Source: Nemertoderma westbladi
Taxonomy: Eukaryota; Xenacoelomorpha; Nemertodermatida; Nemertodermatidae
DNA length: 64,000 nt
Assembly: GCA_032718475.1 (NCBI GenBank)
Contig: JAUCBJ010005732.1
Location: 1-64,000 of the forward strand
Reading direction: 5' to 3'
Shown here: one piece after another, positions 46,571-57,457 of the stretch
How positions within the stretch are numbered: position 1 is the first letter of the stretch
How the letters are laid out: each line of letters opens with the position of its first letter
Notes under the pieces: generated by a model
Told to the model about the DNA's origin: nothing
Databases searched by the model: none
Seen by the model: the letters and a program-made list of their open reading frames with translations, nothing else
Position numbers and translations under genes: made by a program

Positions 46571-47198
46571 TAGGGATGCGACAGAGCTCCGGCTCCGGCT
46601 CCGGAAATCCGGAGCTCCGGGCCAATTTTCTAGTTCCGGCTCTGGTTCCGGCTTCGGGAAAATTAACCCGGAGCCAATCCGGAGCTTATGTTGTTGAAAT
46701 TTGAATTAAAATAATAAGTTTTTCTGATGTATGAATATTGTAAATATCATAATAATTAACATAATAACTCATTAAGTAATTTACAGCTTGTTTTTTTAAG
46801 TTACCGAATAAACCCCCACCCACCCTTGTGAAATTGTTTAAATGTTTAAACAAAAACATTGAAATGATTCAGTTAATTCAATTAATATTCTTCCCTAATT
46901 AAAAATATTAAATACTGTACATGTACTCTCGTTTCGTTCGTCAGTCTATAGAACCCCAATTCCACTGACCCCCACCCCCATCCACAACAGGTTGGCACTG
47001 TTCATGTCGTTTTTTCAGTCGAGAAGGGTGCAGGTTATATAGTGACGGACAGGTATTATTCTAACCAAAACAATAAACGAGACTCGATAGTCTCCGAGTC
47101 GAGACTCCGGCTCCGTCTCCGGCCGAAGCTCATATTGTAACCCGGAGGAACCTCCGGGCTCCGGCTCCGGATGAAATTTTAGCTCTGTCGCATCCCTA
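46571..47198. mobile_element. non-autonomous hAT element, 628 bp
   Basis: Perfect 18-bp terminal inverted repeats (TAGGGATGCGACAGAGCT) are flanked by perfect 8-bp duplications. Subterminal regions on both sides are packed with CTCCGG/CCGGAG words that can pair with each other. There is no transposase. Near 47060 there is a short piece of the 68-bp minisatellite (AACCAAAACAATAAACGA). Confidence 0.93.
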
Positions 47199-48290
47199 CA
47201 TGGTACCCTGCCCATTTCCGTAACAAACGTAAGTCGCACAAAGGTACACTTTTTGGATGAACCGCTCAATAAAATTTTATGAAATTTGCAACTCGGATAC
47301 TCGGAACTCGGATAGACCACCTGATCCGGACAAATGTAGAACCTTAAAAAAATCGAAAAAAATTATTTCCGCCAAAAATGAGACCATTTTTTGAAAATCG
47401 CTTGTAATTTTTAAAAAAATTGTACAAATCATCAAAAAAACATTAAGCTTACGAAATATCTGAAATGTTAGAGGTTCCACGGGTAGATAGCATTGATGCT
47501 GAGAATCAGTGAAAATTACATAAAATTTAATCTGGAAGTTCCTGAGATTTGTGTAATTAAAACCACGAAAAATAACTTTAGAGAAAAAGCCATTCAAAGA
47601 TTTCAAACCTTCCCGCCAAATACCTCTGTTAAGATTTTTAAAATATGTGCCAATAATTCGTAATGAAAGCCAAAAATTTAGCTGTAGGGGTTTTCATTGT
47701 CACTGATTTCATTTCCGATGTCAGTTTTACATTTGAGTGAATCTAGAGTTTCTGTATACTGTATAGTGTATATTTGTCTGTCTGTCGGAATGTCAGTCAA
47801 AAAATAAGAAAGCCTACCACTAATGTAAAATTATCGCTATATGGGTTTTTATGGTCGGTTCTTTCATTTCTGACGTTAATATTCACGGTTGATGAAATCT
47901 AGACTGTCTTCGTTCTACTGACAGATATACAGACAGACAGACAAACAAACGGACAGACAAAACTTCTAAATCACATTTAACGTATAAACGGACATCAGAA
48001 ATGAAATCCCTGACTAGGAAATCCCCCATAGCGAAAATTATAATTAGGTGCTGTCCTTCCTTAATTTTTATTTGATGGACAGACAAACCGACAGACAAAC
48101 TGACATTCAAACAACTACGTTTTGTGCTATGACTTTAAGGTTTTTCGGTAATCTACGAATGTTGACATTGATTTTCGTGAAAATTTGCAGAGCGCCAAGT
48201 CACCTTAATAAATAACTCATTCAGTGTTGGTATATATAAACTAAGAATAAAAATTAAATATATGCCTTGCCTTACTTAACCGACGGCATC
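47199..48290. repeat. diverged copy of the interior of the 24.8-kb hAT element
   Basis: Begins with the right duplication CATGGTAC. From about 47340 it is colinear with 25310-26270: CCAAAAATGA, TTAGAGGTTCCAC, CACGAAAAATAA, GAGAAAAA, TTTCAAACCTTCCCGC, GGGGTTTTC and (TGTC)n occur in the same order. It ends with inverted modules and (GACA)n at 47920-48110. No hAT-type ends were found here. Confidence 0.7.
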
Positions 48291-48980
48291 TAGGCACATA
48301 CAGGTGAACCCATACAGGTGTATAAAACACAAAACACGTAACAAACAAAACCTGCAACCTAAAACAATTTTACCATTTAGGCTTTAAGGACACAAATAAA
48401 ATATTTTACATCTCCAAACGATAATTATGGCTAGAAATTTGGCAGGTTAACGAAGTACAAATGAATAGACTCACATAAAATTAATAAATATACTTTTTGA
48501 AACAATTTTCAATAATAAATATAATAAACCAACATGATTGGTCGCTAAACCAACCAATAGTAACTGAGATACATCGACGATATTGCAGCAAATATAGGCA
48601 GAGTTCTAAATCAAAATATACAACACGATAAACGCCACTGATTGGATAAAGTTTCCGATATGAAACTATAACAACATCCAATAGGAACAGCACAAGTACT
48701 ACTGCCAATATGTCAGCTAATTGTCTCCGGCTGGAAATAAAATAGATTGAAATGGTAAAATACGAAAATGAAATTAACAACAACAACACCAACAACGGAG
48801 TGAATAACTAGAGGTCTCGCTACGCGGATCTATAAATTAGAAAAGTGATGAGATGATCAGTGCGACTGCATGCAACAACTAGGTCACCTTTGTGTTACTG
48901 TTTTGAGATTTATGGATCTATACCTGTAACGTTTTCTCATACTATATAACAATAATTAATTACTGATAGATTTTTATACC
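48291..48980. other. AT-rich intergenic DNA
   Basis: A hydrophobic 104-codon minus frame (48481-48795) lacks any supporting signal and is probably chance. Nothing else was recognised. Confidence 0.5.
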
Positions 48981-50862
48981 AACCTTACTGGCAACTGAGT
49001 ATAAACTAACCTTACTGACAGATAACTGTTTATAAACTAACTTACTGGCAGAGAACTGTTTATAAACTAACCTTACTGAAAGAGAACTGTTTATAAACTA
49101 ACCTTACTGGCAGATAACTGTTTATAAACTAACCTTACTGGCAGAGAACTGTTTATAAACTAACTTACTGGCAGAGAACTGTTTATAAACTAACCTTACT
49201 GGCAGATAACTGTTTATAAACTAACTTACTGGCAGAGAACTGTTTATAAACTAACCTTGGCAGATAACTGTTTATAAACTAACCTTACTGGCAGATAACT
49301 GTTTATAAACTAACTTACTGGCAGAGAACTGTTTATAAACTAACCTTGGCAGAGAACTGTTTATAAACTAACCTTACTGACAGAGAACTGTTTATAAACT
49401 AACCTTGCTGGCAGAGAACTGTTTATAAACGAACCTTACTGGCAGATAACTGTTTATAAACTAACCTTACTGGCAGAGAACTGTTTATAAACTAACCTTA
49501 CTGGCAGATAACTGTTTATAAACTAACTTACTGGCAGAGAACTGTTTATAAACTAACCTTGGCAGAGAACTGTTTATAAACTAACCTTACTGACAGAGAA
49601 CTGTTTATAAACTAACCTTGCTGGCAGAGAACTGTTTATAAACGAACCTTACTGGCAGATAACTGTTTATAAACTAACCTTACTGACAGAGAACTGTTTA
49701 TAAACTAACCTTACTGGCAGAGAACTGTTTATAAACTAACCTTGCTGGCAGAGAACTGTTTATAAACGAACCTTACTGGCAGATAACTGTTTATAAACTA
49801 ACCTTACTGAAAGAGAACTGTTTATAAACGAACCTTACTGGCAGATAACTGTTTATAAACTAACCTTACTGAAAGATAACTGTTTATAAACGAACCTTAC
49901 TGGCAGATAACTGTTTATAAACTAACCTTACTGAAAGAGAACTGTTTATAAACTAACCTTACTGGCAGATAACTGTTTATAAACTAACCTTACTGGCAGA
50001 GAACTGTTTATAAACTAACCTTACTGGCAGATAACTGTTTATAAACTAACTTACTGGCAGAGAACTGTTTATAAACTAACTTTGGCAGAGAACTGTTTAT
50101 AAACTAACCTTACTGACAGAGAACTGTTTATAAACTAACCTTGCTGGCAGAGAACTGTTTATAAACGAACCTTACTGGCAGATAACTGTTTATAAACTAA
50201 CCTTACTGACAGAGAACTGTTTATAAACTAACCTTACTGGCAGAGAACTGTTTATAAACTAACCTTGCTGGCAGAGAACTGTTTATAAACGAACCTTACT
50301 GGCAGATAACTGTTTATAAACTAACCTTACTGAAAGAGAACTGTTTATAAACGAACCTTACTGGCAGATAACTGTTTATAAACTAACCTTACTGAAAGAT
50401 AACTGTTTATAAACTAACCTTACTGACAGAGAACTGTTTATAAACTAACCTTACTGGCAGATAACTGTTTATAAACTAACCTTACTGGCAGATAACTGTT
50501 TATAAGCTAACCTTACTGGCAGAGAACTGTTTATAAACTAACCTTACTGAAAGAGAACTGTTTATAAACTAACCTTACTGGCAGAGAACTGTTTATAAAC
50601 TAACCTTACTGACAGAGAACTGTTTATAAACTAACCTTACTGGCAGAGAACTGTTTATAAGCTAACCTTACTGGCAGAGAACTGTTTATAAACTAACCTT
50701 ACTGGCAGAGAACTGTTTATAAACTAACCTTACTGGCAGATAACTGTTTATAAACTAACCTTACTGGCAGATAACTATTTATAAACTACCTTACTGGCAG
50801 AGAACTGTTTATAAACTAACCTTGGCAGAGAACTGTTTATAAACTAACCTTACTGGCAGAGG
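48981..50862 (+). repeat. 31-bp minisatellite, about 60 units with higher-order structure
   Basis: Unit CTGTTTATAAACTAACCTTA plus CTGGCAGAGAA. Variant letters (GAGAAC/GATAAC, GGCAG/GACAG/GAAAG, ACTAACC/ACGAACC, and a short unit lacking TACT) recur in blocks, for example GACAG, then GCTGGCAG, then ACGAACC at 49376, 49585 and 50110. Blocks of several units were therefore duplicated together. Confidence 0.96.
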
Positions 50863-52870
50863 GAACGATCCAACGGTTATCGATAAGTTTCCCCGAATGT
50901 TCAACGCTCTGTGACGGGATCTACGGATCCCGGTTTATCCGTTGGGTTTTCTATCTACGCGTCCCCGCCGTGTGAAAGGTAAAAGAGTTCTGATGTTCGG
51001 TAATATGTATAGAGGTATAATATAGTTGATATATATAGTATAGTATGACACGGTTACCGGTAGATAAGTATGATGGTGGTAGTGGATGGTGGACGGTGAT
51101 AGAAGTCACCGTTCCACCCTACTGAACTAACTGAGTAAACTGACTGAATAGGGAAGCACCAACAGGTAATATATGTACTGCTCAGTTGGCCATATTACTG
51201 TACCTAGTCGATGCTGTCCCCCCATTGGCTAATATCCCACTTCTCGCCCTTTAGAGTGATCCCGTTCACTCCACCTGTTCTCTCTGGGTTAGGGGTTTGG
51301 CCCCTGACCCTCATTGTGTGTGTCTCCTTTGGGGCCTATTGTCCCCGTTTACTGGGATGACACGAGGTTGATTGGTAATCAACCTCGTGCTCTCAATATT
51401 GCTTAACGGCTTACTTTGTGGGTTCATGTTAGCGGGATTGGATAAGCTAACACTCCCCCCCATGCTATCTTCCCGGTAAGAAGATAGCATCAACCAAAAA
51501 ATGCGCTACATTCCCGCTGGAACTCGATCTATTCTCGGGTGTGGGGTGGAGTTATTTTCTTCCGGAGCCGGCTTTCCAGGCCGCTCCCTATGGGTATGAT
51601 GTCACTACCCTCTGGCATCTCGTGTCGGGCCGATCGTGCGCTTCTCTCACACAATTTTTGTTTCCCCAACACTCTCACCACTCTAACTAACTCCGCTCTA
51701 GCTCCCAACTCGCTCTTACTCTCTCCCCACACCTGAATCGCACTCTAACTCTCTCGCCAACGGCTCTCACTATCTCCTCTCTACCACTCTCTAAGGCCCT
51801 AATCTCTAATGCTACCCCCGTGCTATCATACTATCTACCTTATCTAACTTACTAACTCTAACTATCTAACTCTACTAACTACTAACTCTACTCTCTGCTA
51901 AGTCTACTAACTCTTACCAACTCTTTTACTACGTGGCGCTTAGGGTGCCCACAACCCTCTGCTACTACCTCCATCTACGTGGCGCTTGCGGTGCCCACAA
52001 CCACTCTACTACTAACTCTAACTAAAACTCTCTAACTCTCTACTAACTCTAACTCTACTCCTTTCTACTCTCTACGTGGCGCTTGCGGTGCCCACAACCA
52101 CTCTGCTTACTACTAACTTCCGTCTACGTGGCGCTTGCGGTGCCCACAACCACTCTACTACTACTTCTACTCTATGTGGCGCTTCCGGTGCCCATAACCC
52201 TTCTACTCTCTTTCTACGTGGCGCTTACGGTGCCCACAACCCCCCTACTACTACTCGTGGCATGATAATAAGCCACACTCCCTTACCCCGCCGCCTTCTA
52301 ACCTACTATCCTTCTACGTGGCGCTTACGGTGCCCACAACCCTTCTACTCTCTTTCTACGTGGCGCTTACGATGCCCACAACCCCCCTACTACTACTCGT
52401 GGCATGATAATATGCCACACTCCCTTATCCCGCCGCCTTCTAACCTACTATCCTTCTACGTGGCGCTTACGGTGCCCACAACCACTCTACTATCTGGCAC
52501 CCTATGTGCCCTCTCTACTACTCTACTACCTGGCACCCTATGTGCCCTCTCTACTACCTCTACTACGTGGCGCTTCCGGTGCCCACAACCTCTCTGCTTA
52601 CTACTAACTCCTATCTACGTGGCGCTTGCGGTGCCCACCACCACTCTCTTACTACTTTCTACGTGGCGCTTCCGGTGCCCACGACCCCCCTACTACTACT
52701 CGTGGCATGACAATATGCCACACTCCCTTACCCCGCCGCCTTCTAACCACTCTACTTACTATCCTTTACTACTTCTGCTAACTATTATTATTTAATTATT
52801 TATTATTATTTATTTTTATTTTTAATTAAATAATTAATTTCTTGTGGGAAGGGCGTCTCGCCCTCATTCC
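50863..52870 (-). mobile_element. 3' LTR region of the BEL/Pao element
   Basis: On the minus strand a purine tract (GACTGAGGGGGG) at about 52874-52885 is followed by TGGGAATGAGGGCGAGACGC, the start of an LTR also seen at 5386. The left limit is not defined; the end of the 31-bp array at 50862 is the furthest possible limit. The segment 51180-51900 is GC-balanced and contains a perfect inverted repeat around GATAGCAT at 51465-51495 and CGAGGTTGATTGGTAATCAA at 51363. No second LTR was recognised on the right side. Confidence 0.55.
51925..52690 (-). repeat. LTR minisatellite with TACGTGGCGCTTGCGGTGCC
   Basis: About 12 unevenly spaced copies (for example near 51932, 51974, 52072, 52124, 52217, 52316, 52458, 52565, 52617, 52661), embedded in CTCTACTACTAAC-type filler. 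Larger blocks with CTCGTGGCATGATAATA repeat three times. Open frames across it are by-products. Confidence 0.9.
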
Positions 52871-52898
52871 CACCCCCCTCAGTCCAAATATTGGACGA

Positions 52899-54113
52899 CT
52901 AAACTCTAAGCTGCCCCTTGATCTTCCATCGATTCTTCCATGAGGCACTGTCCCGCTGTCCCCCTGCGCGTCCTCTTATCTTTCCACCCACTTTCCTCGC
53001 CAACTCCAACTCATCTGGAATTGGCTCTCCCCCTTTCACCACCCCAAAATTGGGTCTCTCCACCGCCTTCTTAACTATGTCGTCTCTTGGCATCAAAATG
53101 CCATCTCTTTCTTTGTTGTCTCCCACCGGCAGAATGAATAGAAAGTGAAAGAACAGGCAGAACAGTAGTCCTATTCCTTTCCATCCTGCCTTCCTTCTCG
53201 ACTTCCCCCTTGTCGGTATGCCTCCAAACCGGACTGGCATCTCTTCCGGACACTCCTCTAGACACTCCTCTAGACACTCCTCTGGAGTGTTGTCCTCCGG
53301 ACACCTCGCCGTCCGCTCCGCTTCATCTCCATACCGATGCTTGCTGGGAAACCTACACTCCTCTGCCCACTTTCTTACTGTCACCTCCCTATCTGGCTCT
53401 ACTATCTCCTCCGGCTTCTTATCTTCGTCCTCTATGTCTGCGGTGCCTGGTAACATGCACCCTGATGTCTCTGTCACACTGCATGGTATCTTAGTTTTAA
53501 CTGGGCCGCTAAGCATCCACCCGAACGGCGTGAGGATTGCCGTCGGATTCCGCTGCCTGTCTTTGCCGAAGACTGTCCTCGTTCTCTCGTGGGCCGTCGG
53601 GCAGTCCATCCCTACTATAATGGACACCTTCCTAACGTCCACCTTTGGTATTGAGAAATCGATACCGTCCAGGAATCTATACTGCTCGACCTCAATGTTG
53701 GTTGGTCGCCTGGCGTTGATGTTTATTGATTCTATGACGTGGATGGGGTCGATCGTCGCCCCATAGTCGCATCCCGGTGCAATCGCTGCTATCCTGCACC
53801 GCCCCGTCCTCGTCTCCAGGACCTCATCTTTGCTCGAGACGGTAGTTACCGCCATTCTATTCGGTTTTGTCTTTAGCCCTATCTCTTCGGCCACCCAGTT
53901 CTCCACCAGCGTGAAGGCTGCTCCGCTGTCGACCAGCATTAATGTCGTTACTGATCGACCGCCCTCTCCTGATATCTTTACTGGTACTACCCTGAGTAGT
54001 ACTTTTCTCTTCTTCTCCTCTTCTGTCCTGTTTGTGGCCATTGCCTGGCCTCCAGTCTCGGACTCTCTAACTGCTGTTTCTCTACACTCTCCGGATCTGT
54101 GTCCTTCTACCAC
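52899..54113 (-). CDS. BEL/Pao aspartic protease region with membrane-like tail
   Basis: This 404-codon frame is in the same frame as the Gag ORF above it, separated by one TGA. It holds a DUF1758-type retropepsin with LVDSGAAFTLV (catalytic Asp in DSG), then VGMDCPTAHERT and TPFGWMLSGP, a hallmark of BEL/Pao proteins. After residue about 220 comes a charged stretch with three repeated EECLEECP units (15-bp DNA repeats at 53250-53285), then a hydrophobic segment GIGLLFCLFFHFLFILPVG and a basic tail to the stop near the polypurine tract. Reverse transcriptase, RNase H and integrase are missing, so this copy depends on others. Confidence 0.82.
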   Translation of the reverse strand: MVEGHRSGECRETAVRESETGGQAMATNRTEEEKKRKVLLRVVPVKISGEGGRSVTTLMLVDSGAAFTLVENWVAEEIGLKTKPNRMAVTTVSSKDEVLETRTGRCRIAAIAPGCDYGATIDPIHVIESININARRPTNIEVEQYRFLDGIDFSIPKVDVRKVSIIVGMDCPTAHERTRTVFGKDRQRNPTAILTPFGWMLSGPVKTKIPCSVTETSGCMLPGTADIEDEDKKPEEIVEPDREVTVRKWAEECRFPSKHRYGDEAERTARCPEDNTPEECLEECLEECPEEMPVRFGGIPTRGKSRRKAGWKGIGLLFCLFFHFLFILPVGDNKERDGILMPRDDIVKKAVERPNFGVVKGGEPIPDELELARKVGGKIRGRAGGQRDSASWKNRWKIKGQLRV

Positions 54114-54116
54114 ACA

Positions 54117-55289
54117 TCAATGACATAGTCCGTTTGCGTCTGTGTAGGCTATACGATCTTGTTTGGGCAACGCTTGCCAGTGCTTACAACTCCTGGTCTT
54201 ATATGTTCCATCCCGATGTAATTGACATTCGAATCCTGGATTATAGCGTTCCCTGTATAGTCCTTCACGTATCGCGCGTAGGTTTATATGTACCGATTTA
54301 GTGTTTTGGTTGTCTGTACTTGGCCTACTGGGTATATTGGGATTATGTTTATTTATGGTGTTATTTTCTTTCTGTCCCTGCCACGGTGTGGCCCTGCTAC
54401 CAGCTAACTGTGGACTAGCAGTCCCCTGTGTGGCCGCATGTGTTAGTGATTGTCCTACTCTCGGGAATGGATCTGCAGGATCGTGTTCGGGTTTATGGCT
54501 TGTCCCCAAACTATCCTCGCTATAGACTGGGTCTGTTATTAATTCGGCTTCATAGTTGAGGAAGCTCGACATCTCTTCTAAGCCCGGTTCCGCACCCTTC
54601 TTCTCCCGTGTGGAGAAGGCTATCTTCCTCCACTTCCTTCGTAACCAGATCGGCAGTGCCTGCGCTATCGTGGTGATGTTGTTAGATGCGTTGAGTTCGT
54701 ATGTTGCGTCTAGCGTCTTTAACACGATTAACGCCTTCTCGACTTTGTTTGCAAAGGTCCTTATGCTAACGGGATTGTCCTGTAGGCCACCCGATGTTAT
54801 GCCTCTAAGGGTTTGCCGGATGATCTTGGCCGGGTGCCCGTATTCCCTGTCCAGTGCCCGCCATTCCGTCGTGAAGCCGCCCTCGATGCCCTGGTATTGC
54901 CTCACGATGTCGTATGCTGGGACTCCTGTATATACTTGCAGATATTTTAGGCACTCCGCCTGCGTCAAGTTCTTACTTAATATTTCATTACTATACATGC
55001 GCCGAAACTGTAGGTATTCTTCCGGCCTACTCCCATCGAATTTGAACGGTTCCACGGGTGGTAACTCGATCCTAGTTTTTAACGCATCGATTAACGTGGC
55101 CATTCCCATCGCTTGCGCTTCTAATGGGTTCGATGTATGTTGTATAGTTTCTCCTGTTGGGTGCGGTCCGTCCGTCCTATCTGTTATTCTCTGCGTCGGA
55201 TATATCATTGGGGGTAACGGCCCCCTCCATATTTCCGTGTCGCACGACAGTAGTATGCTAAACAACGGGATTGAGACAGCGTCTGCCAT
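54117..55289 (-). CDS. BEL/Pao Gag
   Basis: 390 codons from ATG 55289. Residues about 95-250 match the DUF1759 Gag pattern: PFKFDGSRPEEYLQFRRMY, LTQAECLKYLQVYTG and ALDREYGHPAKII. The C terminus has the paired Cys/His region of BEL Gag; the second knuckle (C-x2-C-x4-H-x4-C) begins with the last codons before the TGA and is completed in the next frame segment, so the stop falls inside the knuckle. Gag would form the particle and bind RNA. Confidence 0.82.
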   Translation of the reverse strand: MADAVSIPLFSILLSCDTEIWRGPLPPMIYPTQRITDRTDGPHPTGETIQHTSNPLEAQAMGMATLIDALKTRIELPPVEPFKFDGSRPEEYLQFRRMYSNEILSKNLTQAECLKYLQVYTGVPAYDIVRQYQGIEGGFTTEWRALDREYGHPAKIIRQTLRGITSGGLQDNPVSIRTFANKVEKALIVLKTLDATYELNASNNITTIAQALPIWLRRKWRKIAFSTREKKGAEPGLEEMSSFLNYEAELITDPVYSEDSLGTSHKPEHDPADPFPRVGQSLTHAATQGTASPQLAGSRATPWQGQKENNTINKHNPNIPSRPSTDNQNTKSVHINLRAIREGLYRERYNPGFECQLHRDGTYKTRSCKHWQALPKQDRIAYTDANGLCH

Positions 55290-55491
55290 AGTCTACCATG
55301 TTAAAGAATTTGCCGAACGGCTCTTGCCCCGCCTACTTACTATGATTACTATTGTTGCCCCACCCACTTACTATGGTTACCATGGTTACCATTGTGCATA
55401 TGTAACATATGTCACCACTGTGTATATGTGACATATGCGGTATAAGGCCAGTTCGCAGGCGGAAGTAATTTAATTAATTCGTGTCTACCGG
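55290..55491. other. junction between BEL element and Polinton
   Basis: Upstream of Gag there are short palindromic words (GGTAACCATGGTAACC type; CATATGTxACATATG twice). No 5' LTR or primer site of the BEL element could be identified, and the Polinton end is not delimited. Confidence 0.4.
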
Positions 55492-56090
55492 TTGGCGTTT
55501 GACCTTGAACCGCAATAGGTAAAACCCAATATAGTAAGTGGGTTGCAGACGTTTGTTATAAAAGTCTTTAACATGATTTGATTATTCTACCTATGGGGCG
55601 AGCCATGAAGTGAGTGATAGCGTCGAAGTAAGGTTATGACGCAACAACTAAAAAAGGTAAATAAACACAGACTTATGGGGCGAGCCATGAAGTGAGTGAT
55701 TGGCGTTTGACCTTGAACCATAATAGGTAAAACCCAATATAGTAAGTGGGTTGCAGACGTTTGTTATAAAAGTCTTTAATGATTTGATTATCCTACTTAT
55801 GGGGCGAGCCATGAAGTGAGTGATAGCATCGAAGTAAGGTTATGACGCAACAACTAAAAAGGTAAATAAACACAGACTTATGGGGCGAGCCATGAAGTGA
55901 GTGATAGCATCGAAGTGAGGTTATTGTATTTATACTTATCACTACGCAACAAGTTGTGGGGCGAGCCGCGAAGTGAGTATAAGGTTATAGTATTTATAAT
56001 ATTATTTTAATTTGATTATTCTACCTATGGGGCGAGCCATGAAGTGAGTGATAGCATCGAAGTAAGGTTATTGTATTTATAATTATTAAT
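55492..56090 (+). repeat. tandem repeats at the Polinton end
   Basis: A 208-bp unit starting TTGGCGTTTGACCTTGAACC occurs at 55492 and 55700. Nested in it, GGGGCGAGCCATGAAGTGAG occurs six times (near 55595, 55677, 55799, 55880, 55957 as a variant, and 56028). Terminal minisatellites are common in Polintons. Confidence 0.9.
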
Positions 56091-56176
56091 TGTCGAAATT
56101 ATTACTTACATTAATTTTCGGTTGGAGGTGGCGTATGTGTTTCACCGATCATTCGTGGTGGGCATACACACATCGG

Positions 56177-56392
56177 TCACCCCCCAGCGATCGGCAAGAC
56201 AATCGCCGGGCGCGCCGGGACCAAATCATCGTTATACCTGCAGTTTACCTCAATTGAGTGCATCACCCGCACCCTGTGTGCCCACATAACTCTTCTGAGA
56301 TTCATCTTGTTCCATTTTTCTAAATTAAATGGCGGAGGATGATGCTCGAAGGGTTGGACAACTAACGTCGGTTTTTTACCGCCTTCAGCCAT
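56177..56392 (-). CDS. small Polinton ORF, unknown
   Basis: 71 codons, starting MAEGGKKPTLVVQPFEHHPP. Pro- and His-rich N terminus, then a basic middle. It is collinear with the other Polinton genes and is the last before the terminal repeats. No family recognised; it could be a real small protein or a chance frame. Confidence 0.4.
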   Translation of the reverse strand: MAEGGKKPTLVVQPFEHHPPPFNLEKWNKMNLRRVMWAHRVRVMHSIEVNCRYNDDLVPARPAIVLPIAGG

Positions 56393-56633
56393 TGAAATTG
56401 AAAATTAATAATTAATAAATTATAAGAATAATATTAAAAATTAAAATAATAAAGTGATGCCGCTATCACTATTCTCAATGTTATATAGCAAACTACAACA
56501 GAACTAACTACTTTGGTAAGGCTAATTTTCTATGCTTCGCGGCGTATCTATATATGGCTTATTTCTTTTGCAAAACTGGTCACATATGTGAGTAAATTGA
56601 ACTCAGAGCTTTGATTGTCGTTAGAGCGTTTAA

Positions 56634-57011
56634 TTATTGTCTAATTCGCGTAGCCTGGATTGAGATTCTGGCCTTTGTGTTAACCGCATAAGTTGGGCGG
56701 CAGATGCTTGGGTCCCAATGTGCTCTGTGCCTAATTATTATTATTCCAGTTTTACCAGCCGCCTGCACGTTAAAGAGACCCCCTCCCGTAAGGTTTCTGT
56801 GATGAAAATTAAAAACGAATAGTGCCACGTGAAGACCCCAACCCACGTCACTTACCGTGTCCCATATATTTATTAAAAATATTGGTATTACTATATACCC
56901 AAGAAATAAATATTTATTATTAATATTAACGCTAATAATATGTTCACACACCGTAATTGAATATACCCATAACCAAAATAAATAAATTATTTTATTAATG
57001 AAAGTGTCCAC
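56634..57011 (-). CDS. small membrane-like Polinton ORF, unknown
   Basis: 125 codons starting 24 bp inside the end of the protease gene. Two hydrophobic stretches (IIYLFWLWVYSITV and YLFLGYIVIPIFLI) suggest membrane insertion. The C-terminal half reads like non-coding sequence. No family recognised; may be chance. Confidence 0.3.
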   Translation of the reverse strand: MDTFINKIIYLFWLWVYSITVCEHIISVNINNKYLFLGYIVIPIFLINIWDTVSDVGWGLHVALFVFNFHHRNLTGGGLFNVQAAGKTGIIIIRHRAHWDPSICRPTYAVNTKARISIQATRIRQ

Positions 57012-57427
57012 TGTAATAACAATAAATCATTGTACCGCAAATTAGAGGTGAATATATTCATTGCTCCAGGATTTTTCGGCACCTCGGTTAAATAATACAG
57101 ACAAAATAGACCACACTGAGTCAATTGCGGCGCTTGAAATATTTTACGATTCCAAGTATGCCTTTGGGTATATTTATGCAGCCAATATGATATTTTTGGT
57201 GGAGGGGCTTTACCAAACAAATCTAAATAATAAGCAATTCTGTTAACCACGCGTACGCAAGACCAGTGTTGTCCTGGTAGGCCTATACGTTGATTATTAA
57301 TAATAAATGAATAATTTTGTTTATGCTTATTTTTTTTTGTGTGTATTAGGTGTAATTGGTCGATTGCGTAAACACCGATGTATTCGGGCCCCACCGGGAA
57401 TTTCGCTAATTGTATAGAGTCCAACAT
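56987..57427 (-). CDS. adenain-like cysteine protease of Polinton
   Basis: 146 residues. The order His54 (GQHWS), Asp69 (YYLDLFG), Gln98 and Cys105 (QCGLFCLYYL) matches adenovirus-type maturation proteases of clan CE, with Gln seven residues before the catalytic Cys. It would cleave capsid and core precursors during virion assembly. Length is somewhat short but complete, and there is no stop or shift. It lies just downstream of the major capsid gene. Confidence 0.85.
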   Translation of the reverse strand: MLDSIQLAKFPVGPEYIGVYAIDQLHLIHTKKNKHKQNYSFIINNQRIGLPGQHWSCVRVVNRIAYYLDLFGKAPPPKISYWLHKYTQRHTWNRKIFQAPQLTQCGLFCLYYLTEVPKNPGAMNIFTSNLRYNDLLLLQWTLSLIK

Positions 57428-57457
57428 CTTAGCGTACGCGTATCATTAAAAGTTTAT

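Noticed and set aside
48481-48795. Hydrophobic 104-codon minus frame
   Set aside because: AT-rich context, no family pattern, no neighbours that support it.
52076-52795. 239-codon frame rich in repeated RGAYGAHN-type peptides
   Set aside because: It reads across the LTR minisatellite and is antisense to the element.
54556-55431. 291-codon plus-strand frame
   Set aside because: Antisense shadow of the BEL Gag gene, which has clear family motifs.
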